Shown one piece after another: positions 22,891 to 34,313 of a stretch of DNA of 64,000 nucleotides (the first letter of the stretch is position 1; every line of letters starts with the position of its first letter). The notes beneath the pieces are model-generated. The model made no database searches and was not told the DNA's origin. It saw nothing but the letters and a program-made list of their open reading frames with translations. Source of the stretch: Periconia sp. R9002 (Eukaryota > Ascomycota > Dothideomycetes > Pleosporales > Periconiaceae); assembly GCA_023627715.1 (NCBI GenBank), contig JAMAHW010000038.1:248001-312000 (forward strand). Direction: 5' to 3'. A program made the position numbers and the translations under genes.

Positions 22891-23925
22891 ATGGAGGACG
22901 CTGGGAACGCAAAGGGTGGTGATGATAGGAAAGATTCGGGGTTGTTGCACACGGCTCCATCGCAAACCGACGAACAGACGGAAAATGGGGTCACTGTTTA
23001 TCCTCGCCAAGAGTCTTCGTCGGTGGGTTGCAGCTTCTTTGACCTGCCTACGGAGATACGCCAGATGATCTATGACGAGGCGCTGCCTACGCTATCCTTC
23101 CCGGTGGACCATTTCAAATCGGAAACACTTCTAACGAGAGAAGAGACAAGATACTACATAACTTACAAGGATTATTCTCTGCCCTTGGCGCTTCTTCGTA
23201 ACGGCATTATCTGGGAAAACGATGCCTGCAACGTGCCAAAAGTGAAGTCTGCTATTCAACCGTTCACGCTCTACGTACATTGGTCAGAGCTCAGCTGGCA
23301 GTGTTTCTATCTAACGCGGTTGTTGAAAGCAATTGATACAGTGTTCGCAATGGATCAGGAGCATCAGCGGGCGGTCTCTTCGAATGAGCCTAGAAAGTGG
23401 GCTGCACCGTTGTCACCATTTGTAATCAAGTATGGTTGCTCGGTTCTACGGGCTTTGCTTTTCCCAGAAGCAGACGACTTTCCAGACGGCTGGAGGGATC
23501 TCAACCATGAAAAAAATTGGTTCCAGAAAATAACCCCGAGGTTTTTGTTCCAGACGGCCATATTGCACTTGCGCCGACACCCAGTGATCAATATCAGGAT
23601 ATTTATCTGGAGACCATTTGACACACTTTCATCCAAGAGTAAGAGTATGGAACGGGAATCTGAAGACGTAGAGAAGGGAATCAGGGAGATTCTGATCGCT
23701 CTCAGAGACGGCATGCCGCCTCGCAGCCTCGGCACGACGCGTACCAGGCTTCCACGCTCAGCGGAGACTTGGATCCGTCACCACGTCACGCTCGTTGCTG
23801 ACGAAATGCAGTATGCGTACTGGAAGAAGCGACTTGCATGCTTCGATGGTGATGTTCATTGGGAAAAGGCAACAGAGATGGAAACGCTTGAAGGCCGTCG
23901 GAAGTTCTTCATGCCGTATTCATAA
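22891..23925 (+). CDS. F-box-like / 2EXR-type hypothetical protein
   Basis: Single exon, 344 residues, starting at the first in-frame ATG (22891; the open frame upstream has no ATG). Residues 1-45 are polar and disordered. Residues about 50-66 read SFFDLPTEIRQMIYDEAL, the motif (F-x-x-LP-x-EIR-x-x-IY) that opens the F-box-like or 2EXR domains of many expanded fungal families. The rest is mixed alpha/beta with aromatic and charged residues (LYVHWSELSWQCFYL, FLFQTAILHLRR, IRIFIWRPF) and no other recognised motif. Such proteins are often assumed to be substrate adaptors of SCF ubiquitin ligases, but 2EXR members have no proven function. It lies between the AT-rich tract and the right 40-bp direct repeat. 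Confidence 0.75.
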   Translation: MEDAGNAKGGDDRKDSGLLHTAPSQTDEQTENGVTVYPRQESSSVGCSFFDLPTEIRQMIYDEALPTLSFPVDHFKSETLLTREETRYYITYKDYSLPLALLRNGIIWENDACNVPKVKSAIQPFTLYVHWSELSWQCFYLTRLLKAIDTVFAMDQEHQRAVSSNEPRKWAAPLSPFVIKYGCSVLRALLFPEADDFPDGWRDLNHEKNWFQKITPRFLFQTAILHLRRHPVINIRIFIWRPFDTLSSKSKSMERESEDVEKGIREILIALRDGMPPRSLGTTRTRLPRSAETWIRHHVTLVADEMQYAYWKKRLACFDGDVHWEKATEMETLEGRRKFFMPYS

Positions 23926-24050
23926 TGGGGATTGAAAAATTTCAAGGTAGTAATGCGTATCATCTGTTGAATTTTTTGTAGTCAAGGCCCTTATTTTTGT
24001 CACTCTTTTTACCTATTTTTTTTTGTTAGGTAGAACACCTGCTAATCAAA

Positions 24051-24090
24051 AGTGTTTTCTTCTTCGCAATTGATTAGTGTAATTAGTCAC
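24051..24090 (+). repeat. 40-bp direct repeat, right copy
   Basis: Partner of 18823-18862, same orientation, 36 of 40 identical, with the same CTTCTTCGCAATTGATT core. It lies about 125 bases downstream of the F-box-like gene's stop codon. Confidence 0.7.
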
Positions 24091-24188
24091 TCAACATCTG
24101 CTAACAGTTCAAAAATAAACATAAAAAAATAATCATCTATAAAAATGTCTACGTGCAGTACCACAGTCATACATTCTTCTAGAAACCC

Positions 24189-24210
24189 NNNNNNNNNNNN
24201 NNNNNNNNNN
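24189..24210. other. Assembly gap (22 N)
   Basis: Run of 22 undetermined bases just after the accessory island. Its true length is unknown. Confidence 0.98.
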
Positions 24211-25630
24211 GGTAGTCAGCTACCTATCTCCTACCGCGAAATAACACCTACAACTAAAAAACCCGTAAGCACACTCACTCTGTATACAAACCCCTCTACC
24301 ATCGCGACACCCCAAACCATACCATACCGTACCATACCAAAACACCAATCACGCCCTATACCCACCCTTCTTACATACTCCCCAACTTCGCACCTCCCCA
24401 CGACATACAAACACGATCAGAACTATCCATACCACCCACCTCCTCCCCCAACCCCTTCACCAACCCTTCACCAACACCGTGCTCAACGTAAAACGTCTAC
24501 CACATACCTCATTCTATATATACATTATGCACACCTTCCATACCACCGCACCACCTTCCCCTCATACTGTCATACTATTATCCTCCAACACACATCGTCC
24601 CTCCCTCCCTTCCTCCAAAACCATTAAACATCACACTCTCCCCTACCTACTAACGACATTCGAGCCTACCAACCCTTACTCATCCATAATGCACAAACTC
24701 CATCATACAAGTCCGCCGCCTCTCCACACATACTCCGTCTTCTACACACTTTCTCTTATGTAGCTAGCTAAGTCGACGATTCCTACCTAGCATAAATTTT
24801 CTAGGTGGGTAGGGGAGGGGGGGGGGAGCTGGATAGGGGATTTTGAAGTTCGGTCTTGGGAGGAAGGAGGAGGAGGTTAAGGGTTTATGTATGTAGTAAG
24901 GAGGGGGGATTTTTTAAAAGGATTGTTGATGGGTTAGGTCTTCGGATATGTTTTTAGATGTTTTTGATGTTTAGAGGTTGTAGTTGTGGTTGGTGAAGGG
25001 GGTTAGGTTGGGGATGTTTTTGAATAACATTTGTTTAGTTACGTATAGTGGCATAATTTAGGTGCTTAGACTAATAGAGGAACTAATATTAGATGATTTT
25101 TGTGAATGATGTTGGTGTGGCTATGGGAATGGATAGAGTGTAAAAATACTACTATTTTAACCTTCTTTATTCCATTCTATTCCATTCTATTCGTCGAACA
25201 TATAACTCCACCACCCATTCCAATCCAGTCTAGTCTAGACATTCCCATTCCTATTCCTTGCACTCATATAATACAACATACAACATGGCCGAAAGAAAGA
25301 AATTGTATGTACATACCTACGTACGTACTTTCAAGCTTACTGAATTGTGTATGTGTGTGTGTCTGGTATATAGGCACGTATGTAGATAGGGAGGTGATGT
25401 TTTGAATGGGAAAGGATTAGGTGGGGTGTATGGGTGAGTGAGTGAGGGAGGGAATTTGCAATTAGGGGGACTAGGGGGGGTAGGATGTAGGTTGAGGGGT
25501 TGAGGCTGCGCTGTGCAGTTCTTGAGGAAGGTTCAAGCCCGAGAATTAACGTGCTTTGTTTAGGAAGTGCGGGCGGGGCAAATCTTCTAATTGTTTGAAA
25601 TTTTGCTTCCATTCCTACGTACCCGAACCT

Positions 25631-26614
25631 CTAATCCTCCTCAAACTTCCCCCCCTCGCTGACATCCGGATACACATCGAACCTCCGCTGGGTATAAATC
25701 GGGATCCCCTTCCTCACCTCCTCGATCCTCCCAGCCTGCAACTCCCTTACAAGCACGCCCTCCTTCTCATCCAACATGCCCAAAACCTCGGCATTCGGAT
25801 CCACCACACAGCTATGCCCCCAGGCGTTATAATCCGCCTCCATATCCCTGGACGGACTGCACAACGCGACGAAGACCTGGTTGTCGACGGCGCGGGCGCG
25901 GGCCTGGAGTTCCCAGTGCAGGGCGCCGGTGGTGAGGTTGAAGGCGCCCGGGTAGACGAGCAAGAAGGCGCCGCGGCGCGCGGCGATGGTGGCGAGTTCC
26001 GGGAAGCGGATGTCGTAGCAGATGGCGATGGCGATGGTGCCGTACTCGGGGAGGTCGACGAGGGTGATTTTGGAACCCGGGGAGAGGACGTCGGATTCGC
26101 GGAAGGTGATTTTGTTGGGGATGGAGATGTCGAAGAGGTGGACTTTGCGGTGCGTGGCGATGAGTTGGCCCGATGGGGAGAAGGTCATGTTTGTGTTGTA
26201 GTATTTGGGTTTGCTTTCGTCGTCGTCGTCTTTACCGGTGGATTTTTCTGGTGTGGAATTGGACTTTGCCGCGGGCACTAATTCTGGAATACTGCCTCCG
26301 ATGATGTACGCACCGCTCTCCTTTGCGAGATTCGAGAGGGCGTGAAATGTGGGACTCTGTTCCTGCGTCGGTGGCGAGCCTCGCGTCACGCCCTGCAGTT
26401 GCTCTGCGTATTGCGGAAAGTACTTTGTGCCGTACGGCGAATTGAAGCATTCGGGGAGCACGACGATCTTTGCGCCTTGCTTTGTGGCTTCGAGAACTTT
26501 GGTGCGCGCATGGCGCAGGTTCGCGGCTTTATCGGCGGTACATGCGAGTTGGACGAGGGCGAGCTTGACGGATTGCTTGAGGAGGTGCGTTGCGGTTGGG
26601 GAGGATGTGGTCAT
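25631..26614 (-). CDS. NIT3: Omega-amidase (nitrilase superfamily, Nit3/human NIT2 type)
   Basis: Single exon, 327 residues. The nitrilase triad is complete: E55 in VVLPECFNS, K157 in THRKVHLFDI, and nucleophile C199 in AIAICYDIRFPE. The sequence after the lysine (DISIPNKITFRESDVLSPG) and the GAFNLTTGALHWELQARARAVDNQVF block are typical of the Nit2/omega-amidase branch, which hydrolyses alpha-ketoglutaramate and alpha-ketosuccinamate to 2-oxo acids and ammonia, closing the glutamine transaminase cycle. A short Ser/Lys/Asp-rich insertion near residues 114-137 is not part of the usual core and should be a surface loop. There is no obvious N-terminal targeting signal, so a cytosolic place is likely. 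The start is the first ATG, about 20 residues before the first beta strand (KLALVQLAC), a normal distance. Confidence 0.93.
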   Translation of the reverse strand: MTTSSPTATHLLKQSVKLALVQLACTADKAANLRHARTKVLEATKQGAKIVVLPECFNSPYGTKYFPQYAEQLQGVTRGSPPTQEQSPTFHALSNLAKESGAYIIGGSIPELVPAAKSNSTPEKSTGKDDDDESKPKYYNTNMTFSPSGQLIATHRKVHLFDISIPNKITFRESDVLSPGSKITLVDLPEYGTIAIAICYDIRFPELATIAARRGAFLLVYPGAFNLTTGALHWELQARARAVDNQVFVALCSPSRDMEADYNAWGHSCVVDPNAEVLGMLDEKEGVLVRELQAGRIEEVRKGIPIYTQRRFDVYPDVSEGGKFEED

Positions 26615-27540
26615 GGTTGTGGTATTACTGGGGGAGAGGAATTGCGAAGGTTAGGAGGGTGATGGGATAGAGGAAGTCGATGGTGGAGCAAGCTCGTTGG
26701 AAGTGCAGCATTGTTGGAGAGCTTCGGTGTGGGGTCGCCGCATGGTGGGGGTGGGGTAGGCCTACATCGGCCTCGTAGCTATCTCCTCGCCCAGCCAAAA
26801 CCCTCAGCCTGATACCCCCTTATTTACTAACTGAGAAGAAGAACAAGAAATACATCACAAAGCAAAAAGACTATGCTAGTGTGCTCATGGAACTTCATTT
26901 TTTAGAAAAAAGAAAAAGAAAAAAGCTTCAAACCATTTGTTCTCCTTCAGTTACACCAGTGTGTGGCTAGACAGCACCGCAGAAGTGTATCCAGCGTACA
27001 GTTCCATTCCATCCACCAGTAGCGACCGCAATATTGCCATAGTCGACGGATCCAATCAATCCAATCACCATTAAACGAGTGTAGAGAAGTTGAAAAGAAA
27101 AAAGAAAAGTAAATGAAATGAAGAGGGGAGCAGATAGCAGAACAGGCAAGACACCTGGAGTCAATCGACCCTTTTCTGCAAGTGGTCGATGGCCAATCCC
27201 CCCCATGCCTGTTTTCCTCGAACCGCGCAAAAATGCATGTCAGGCTGTCCAGGGTATGCATCAAACTCCGTTGCCATGCAAGATGTTACAAAGGAAAAGA
27301 TCGTTGATAGTGAGGGCGTTTTTTGTGTGCACAAAGCACGCTGAAACTGTAGAGGCAAACCATGTACTCAGGGCTTTTGGGTTACTTTGAGAAGGTGTAT
27401 ATGCTTTTCTGGAAAGGGAGACGATCTTCTGCGGCATGAAAATGGACATAAGTCGCCATGTTCAGCCTGTACTAATGTTAGGAACGACACCAAAGGCAGC
27501 AGGGAAAGATTCACCTACCAAGAATGTCACAGCACTTCTC
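26615..27540. other. Intergenic region
   Basis: Holds the upstream region of the omega-amidase gene (right of 26614) and the 3' flank of the minus-strand gene ending at 27541. No open frame with a recognisable domain. Confidence 0.5.
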
Positions 27541-30500
27541 TTATAGTTTATCGAGACTCCACGCAACAAGGATAGGCAGAAGGATACCCCCAGCGACACC
27601 GCAGGTTAGAATGACACCAGCAGCAAGAGCATGCTTTTTTGGTCTCTCGGCGGCATAGGTAAGGCGACCATTGGTCATGTTGGCAATGATAAAGTCCGCC
27701 ATATGCTTGTAGAGCATCAGCAGAGGTGGAAATAAGCAAAACAAACAGAAGACGGCCCATGACTTGGTGCTCCTCTCTTTTTCTTCCTCTTCCTGTACAG
27801 CACGTTCCGGACGGAGAAGACGCGGGGTCTGTTCATGCACCATATCCGAGGGAGGCAAGATGTGCTGAGCCGATTCTGTCCTTGATTGGATTTCGGATGC
27901 GGGAACAGACGACGGACGGTTCGAAGATTGATGCGTGGATGCCATATATGTAGATGGTCTTTCACTGCCCGGGCGGGACGAGGGCCTGCTATGAGCGGAC
28001 ACCAGCGTCATCTGCCGCAATCTGGTTTGGCCAGGCACTGCAGCCCGGCTTTCACGCCGCATGCGACGCGGTGCTGGCGTGATCTCAAAGTCATCGGCAT
28101 CGCTCACGTCTCGAGATGAGACACCTTTACCAGAATAGAGTGAGGTTCGTGATGGATTGATGTCGGCAGGGTCCCTGAATGGGTTCACATTGGGCACACG
28201 AGGAACTGGAGTCACGCTTGAGGTGCGTCCTGGAGTCGTATAGAATTGACCAGTTGGTATGCGACTTCGCCTCCGACTAGCCAACGTGGGCAGCTCCTTG
28301 ACATGATCTCGTACCATTTGAGAGCCGCGTCTCTGGTCTTCGTCGTATGGGCTTGAGCTGTTCTCCGCTGCAGGTCGGTTGACCCGTACAGTGCTCGTAC
28401 TACTCGCACGTACCCCTCCCGTTTCTTCCTGGGTATTGTAAATAATGTCATCGTTGGGTCCAGATGCTAGGAGCTCCTGTGTTTCTTTGTCGCTGAACTG
28501 TTCACGGTTGACCCATGGCGTAGAAGGTCCTGCAATGGGGCTGGAAGTGTTCACAGTACCAGATCTGCCTCGCAAGGTCTCTGTAGGGGGGAGAATGGGT
28601 AAAGGACTGGAAGGAGGAGGACCACTGTCACTCCGGAGAGGACTCAGCTGCGGAGGAGACGAGGTGAAGGAGTGCTGGTAGGTATTCGCAGGAGGGGTCG
28701 TAGGCTGAGATATAGTTCGCGACCTGTTGACCTTCAATGGCTCTGGTTGGAGGGTTGGCGTTGATGGAAAACCTAGTTGGTCCTTGCCCTGGTTATCCTC
28801 TTCATCACTGCTGTAATCCGCAATGCTATCCTCACTCGGTTGAGTTTGTTGAGATCCCCGCACAGTCTGCCAATCTGGGTCGGGTTCCGTTATCTGTTGG
28901 ATATGGCGTCTACTGCGCAGTTGATGACCGGAAGCTTGGCGTGTCCACATTGCCGGTATGGACCTCTCTGTCTCTGCATCTTGCTCGACGACGTTGCCAA
29001 ATATCTTATCAGCATGGTCCAAAGCTTCTTTTGAAACAGGTGATGGGTTTTCAACTTCCGACTGAGAGTACGAGGAAGATGGCTCGATTGTTTGCGAGGG
29101 CGATCTCAGCACGGTTGGTTGCGAGATCCGGAGCAGTTGCCGGGTGTCTCCATATGAGGTAACCTCAGACGAGTACGGAGAGGTCTGCAACAAGTCGTCA
29201 TACTCGAATGCGTCGGCTTGTGACGCCCCTTCGTCAGGTGGTGACGGAGAGGAGGACTCATCACCATGCCGTCGTGCACGTCCCACTTCAACAGACGGTT
29301 CTGTCAGTGACAAGCCAAAGTTCAATGGAGTCTGACTAGAACGGCTTCGTTCTTCGTTTGGCTGGGATATGATCTGAGAATATTCAGAGCTGTCTGCTCG
29401 CTGGTAGTCGTTGATAAATCGGTCTATCGTGTCCGTCTTCTGCAAAGAGATCGGTGGTCTAGATTGTCGGCGGGAGCCTGAGGACAGAGGCTCGATAGGC
29501 TGAAATGACTGGGGTCGTGAGTCGCTGTAGACAGAGGAGCTTGTAATTACAGAAGGCCTGTTATCGTGGAGTGGCTGTAAATATGGATTTGCTTCGGGAT
29601 CAGTAGAGAATTCTGACTCCGGGATGATAGATGTCAAACGACTATAGGTTTCCCTTCGATGACGGATTATGGGGTTGACCATCGCAGCTGCTGGTTCTGT
29701 TGGAGTTGCATCCTCTTCAACATCGCGATAATTTTGCGATAGTCGACGAGGAAAGCTTCCTGTAAAGCTTGGTGAGGCAAGGCCAATGCGTGATGGTGAC
29801 ATATCTTGGAGTTCTTCTTCTTCTTCATCTGAAACGGGCGACTTTCCTAGCTTCTTTGTCAATGTCCTCGTGAGGCGCTTGAACCGACTCTCAGATGGTG
29901 TGTTGGGCTGCAGTGGCGATGCACTGGTTGGGCTTCGTAATGGCTCCGCAGGATTTGGCGAAGTTGGCGAATAATAAGGCGACCCTGATGTATAATAAGG
30001 TGAGGTCGGTGTATTGGGAGCATGCGCTGCTGGCACTGGCGGCGTGGGATAATTGAGCCGAGACACATTTTCACCCTGAGTTTGATCGTCATCAACTTCT
30101 TCTTCCTCTCCCTGTCGAGCTCGGATTGAATTGTATGCGGTCGAGAGATCGCTATACAACGGCCGCTTAGGACCCATCTATTGATTATCAGCAACACACA
30201 GAGGTGCAGAGTTGAAACAAGTTTACCTCGTCAGTTTCTGACTGATCGTCGGTGGATGGTAATGGCAGGTAGTCTGTCGAGTCAAGATCTCGTGATGGCG
30301 TCACAATATTGGCAAAGCAGAGCGAGTCATGGGGATTCACCAGGTCAAATGAAGCTCCGCGATAATGGATCACTGCAGGCGTGGCAGGCGGTGTTTCCGG
30401 TGCGGTTGTCGTAAAGCTCGTCGTGATAAACCGGTGCGGAGGCGTATGGTCGTCGTTGAGCGACGGTTGCGGCAATTGAGAGAGCGACCAGGTTGATGGC

Positions 30501-31126
30501 GACTGCTGGCCGTCGCCGGCTACCAAATCGTCCAAAAAGCTCGTGTACCCCGGGGATTTGGGCGAAGGCGTTGGAGTAATGGCAAGAGGGGAGGGGATGG
30601 CAAACCCGGTGGCGACGGGCGGCTTGGGGAGTTTTTTTATGGGCTTAAACTTACGTACTTTGTTCGCCGTATGTTGTAGGGAGCGCAAAGCAAGTTGGGT
30701 ATAGGGCTCAGCAGATTGCGAGCGGAAAGGTTGGCCCAGCAGGCTTTGGTGCTCACCGCAGGGCGGCGGAGATGGTGGGAGAGATTGGTAGGCGAGTTGG
30801 TGGGCGGAGTGGGAGAAGTGCAGAGGCTGCGAAGGTGAGCGCGACGGAGCTAGCGGGGTGGTTGTTGACACAGAGGGAGTGCGCTCAAGCTCGTTCAAGG
30901 CCGGAGTTGCGGCCCTCCTCCGAAGCGTCTTGCCAGGCGGCGTGGCCAATTGCGGAGCAGGCGAGTTTTGCTGCTTGCGATATTGGTGGATTGTCAATGG
31001 CTGCAGAGGAGTGCGAGCGCGCGAGGAGGTAGAGCTGTTGACGGAGTCGTGTGGTGAGTGTAGCGGGGTCACGGGGTCTGTGGGCAAAAGCCGCAGTGAC
31101 TGCGAGTAGGTGCTGTAAGTCGCCAT
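27541..31126 (-). CDS. Large disordered protein with C-terminal membrane hairpin, function unknown
   Basis: Two open frames on the minus strand, 31126-30227 and 30177-27541, are joined by a 49-bp intron (GTAAAC...ATAG) in phase 0, giving 1178 residues. Without the splice the second frame would start with ATG by coincidence. Residues 1 to about 1090 are Ser/Pro/Thr/Gln-rich, rich in SP/TP sites and largely disordered. A more conserved-looking patch near residues 260-320 (HYRGASFDLVNPHDSL, then MGPKRPLYSDLSTAYNSI spanning the splice) may be a short binding motif. The C-terminus has two hydrophobic helices (WAVFCLFCLFPPLLMLYKH and LAAGVILTCGVAGGILLPIL) separated by about 30 residues, so a long cytosolic tail is anchored by a hairpin or two-pass segment. 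I do not recognise a named family. The many SP/TP sites suggest phosphorylation by CDK or MAP kinases, which is inference. Confidence 0.75.
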
Positions 31127-32623
31127 TTTGAGGGGGGAGAGCGGCCGTGGGCTAGGACGGCGCCACTACTGAGCCACAGTGAGAGGTGAAGGCCAATTTG
31201 GACAGGATCGTGAACGTGAAGCGTGATTATGACCTCGAGGGCTAATTTGGTCCTCCTCTTCTATGTCGAGTCGCACGAATCCCCCCCTTGACGTCTCGCC
31301 GAATATCTCTTTCAATGGCTATGTAGACTATGAGGATGTGCATTTCGGGAGCGAATCCATATATGATTTTGTAGCTGGCTCACACGAGAAGACTCCAGAG
31401 CCGAGTGCTGATACTGTATGCAAGGTTAGCGGATGAAGGGACGAATGGACAAAGGGGTTGATTGTACAGTACTCACGTAGCAGGCAGGATGTGGAGTTCT
31501 GAGCAGTGACCGATGAGATGGAAATATTGCTTGTTCACGTGGAAGCGGGTGAATGATCAACTGTTGTTTGACGGCGATGGACGGAGTCGAGGCTGAGATA
31601 TAGCTAGAGGAAGATATTAGGGATTACAAGGCGATACGACAGCGAGAAAGCGGCATTGAGAATCAGAAAGCGGAAAGGGCGGCGGGAGAAAAAGGAAGGA
31701 AGGCAGCACGGAGAAGATGCATGGCACACGAGGAGAAACAGAGGCACAGCAGGAAACACAGGAGGCGAGACGTGGATGTAGTTGAAGAGGGATGATGGAT
31801 GGCACGATGCAAAACAGACGACGACGTCTGGGAAGATGCCTGGTGGCACGGATGGATGGCTGATGACATTAGATGAACTAGGCTCGCTATCTGACCACCA
31901 GCTAGGTACCACTCGAGGCGACGACATGGCTCCACCGGGCCCATTGGAAAAAAAAGACGTGGTGAGAGTGGAAGTGGGAAGGAGTGAAGGTGAGAGGGAA
32001 GGAACGACGTTGGCCTTGGTTGGTTGTCGTTTCCCTTTCCATTTCACTAGCGCCCTGTCGCCTTCGCCCCGTCAACCAATGGCACCGCCGCATCGTGCTA
32101 CACCAGACGTCGACCCATCAAAACCCATCTCCAATCGTAGCCCGTCCTTCACCTATTACTCGACTTCAGCTGCACACCATCTTGTGTCCACCCCAGCCAT
32201 CATCACCATTACTATTTACCAAATCCCGTAACTGAAAAAAGGACATCTTGCTAGGGTGTGAACCCATCAACGTGACCACGTACGTCAATGCGTTGCCTTT
32301 ATATATCGGCCTGTGAACCCATTGCACAACATCATGTACGGCACCTGAGTACCTGCATGGTACTCAATACTCCCACCATGAACCTGGCCAAGAATTTCGA
32401 GTCCGAGGCAATCATCCTCGACGTTACGCCAATGTCACCTCCCCTCAACCTTCGTGTGCTCGATGCCGTCTGTCAGTCCGGCTATCTGGATCGCCACCTA
32501 GATGCATTCTCGTACCATCATCTTCTTCCTCAGCTACTAAGAAACTAATATACAAGGGTATCGTAACATCAATTGATAATTTTCGCCTGGCTCGGCTCTG
32601 AACAAAAAAAATTCGCTGCCCCA
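31127..32623. other. Intergenic region
   Basis: Contains the promoter of the large membrane-anchored protein (right of 31126) and the 3' flank of the gene ending at 32624. 31600-32230 has open frames on both strands with no domain; the region is A/G-rich on the plus strand. No gene is supported. Confidence 0.45.
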
Positions 32624-34313
32624 TCAAGCCGCACCATTCCCATTCACCCCATTGGATCGCACTCCACCTCCATCATCACCGTTTACGAGCATTTCGCGTG
32701 CCATCTCATGCAAATTGTTGTGCTGCTGCGCGCCATACTCCTTGAGCTCGGATCGTGACCTCTTCCGCCGCACCGACTTCTTTCGTGCCGGCTGCTCCTG
32801 GTAGCTGATCGGGGACACCGAATAGCGTCGACTGCTAGGAATCTGAGGACCGCTGTGCTCCAAAAGCACTCGCACATTGAGCGTTTCCGCTGCCCAGCTG
32901 GGTCGTCTTTGACTAGCCGGCTGACTTGGATTCGCGTAGGGACGGATGGGCGTGAACGGGCCAGCTACGGACGTGGGCGATTGCTGGATGGTCTTGCCAT
33001 AGGGTGCTGGGGAGTTGTAGTCGTCGAATCTTCGGTGGTACTCGTCATCGTAACGGTCGAATGTTCTCCCACTGTGTTCGCGTGACTTGGAATCGTCATC
33101 GGTGTCCTGTTGGCAATGTCAGGCATGATCAGCATGAAAGCAATTAGCAGACGCAAATGCCAACGGTACGTACATTGGTGGGATAGATGGTGCCAGGCAT
33201 GGTAACATAGTCCTGAAGGGGATGAGGGAGATCAGCAAAATTGAACCCCCTACTAGGATCGGCAGGAACGAATCGCTGTCCAATGTTCGTATCAAAGTCA
33301 AAGGTCAAGTCTTGAGTGGGCAGAAACTTGGGCAGATTCGAGTACCACTGTGGGTAGTCGCCGAACCAGGATCCCACGACGGCGTCCACGTCTACCGAGA
33401 GGAACAGATTTTTGACGTCGTCGGGCTTGTGGACCAGGAGCACAAAGTCAAACTCCCGAGGCAATCCAGACCGCTGGAGCAGGTTTTCCTCAAGGGTCCA
33501 AACGGCTTGTGCGTCGTCAACATCGTACTTGGGCCCCAACGGGCTTTTCAGAGATCGCAGAGATCCTTGGATGCTATAGTCTGATTAATATACACTACCG
33601 CCCGATGCCCTGGTTTTCAACTCACCTCATCATATCGTAGATCTTATAGGAGCCCCGGACTCCCCCATTCGGATTTAGGGAAGCACTCACAGGGGTTTGT
33701 GACACCCCCAGAGAGCTAGAAAGACTAAAGTTCCATTGCAGATTCTCCGGAGACACCTGTCGTTGTCCAAAAGAGTCAGTACCGGCTCTATAGTAACAAC
33801 GTACATGGCACTCACCGCGCCGTAGATGAGCTCAGGTGCGTGCTTCAATATCCGCGGATTTGATCGCCGCGGCCTCTGTCGTCCAGTCTGGGGATGGGCA
33901 TTGCTGGGATGGAACTCGTCCCCTTTAATGGAGACTTTGATCTCGGCCGACTTGAAGCGATGCGCCCTTGGATCATAGGGATGGAAAACAAAATGCACCG
34001 ACACAAACGACACGCCATTCATGGGCTGCTCGTGGAGCACGTCGCTGCTGCTCTCATAATAGCCGTGCTGCAGGCGGTTTACGTGGGCAGATATAAAAGC
34101 CCTCCCCGGCATCATCCGTTCGTAAATACATTTCTGATGCAGCTGCAGCCTCTTCTGCGGCCTGTTTGGATCTTTGCTCTTTTCTGGCTTTGGCTTTTCC
34201 GGCAGCCATCCTGGGTGGGGTGCGTGGTGGTGGAGTAGTGACGGGGGGCGAGCGCGGCGTTGATTGGGGTCATCATGGCCAGCGTTGCGCAGTCGCTGCA
34301 TCAGCGCACTCAT
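32624..34313 (-). CDS. Hypothetical protein, unrecognised family, basic C-terminus
   Basis: Four exons on the minus strand (34313-33816, 33756-33626, 33573-33174, 33106-32624) give 503 residues. All donors (GTGAGT, GTGAGT, GTACGT) and acceptors keep the frame. Residues 1-60 are Arg/Pro/Lys-rich. A globular middle follows, with VNGV-like beta segments (GVSFVSVHFVFHPYDP, SAEIKVSIKGDEFHP, APELIYGA, WNFSLSSSLGV, SYKIYDMM) and then a helix/strand part (VWTLEENLLQRSGLPREFDF, LLVHKPDDVKNLFLSVD). The last about 160 residues are disordered and end with a basic patch (RKKSVRRKRSRSELK) that could be a nuclear signal. The exon chain and the evenly ordered core make it a real gene. I cannot assign a domain or function. 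The ATG at 34313 is the first in frame; an acceptor-like CACAG just upstream leaves open a further 5' exon. Confidence 0.7.

Larger units (their letters stand above)
23926..25630. other. Low-complexity intergenic region with assembly gap
   Basis: No gene seen. 24240-24760 is C/A/T-rich with almost no G on the plus strand; 24800-25100 switches to G/T-rich. 25160-25260 contains short tandem words such as ATTCCATTCT. A 22-base gap of N is at 24189-24210. The open frames here are products of the skewed composition. Confidence 0.55.

Noticed and set aside
25556..26281. 241-residue plus-strand open frame
   Set aside because: Antisense to the omega-amidase gene, whose catalytic triad is intact on the other strand.
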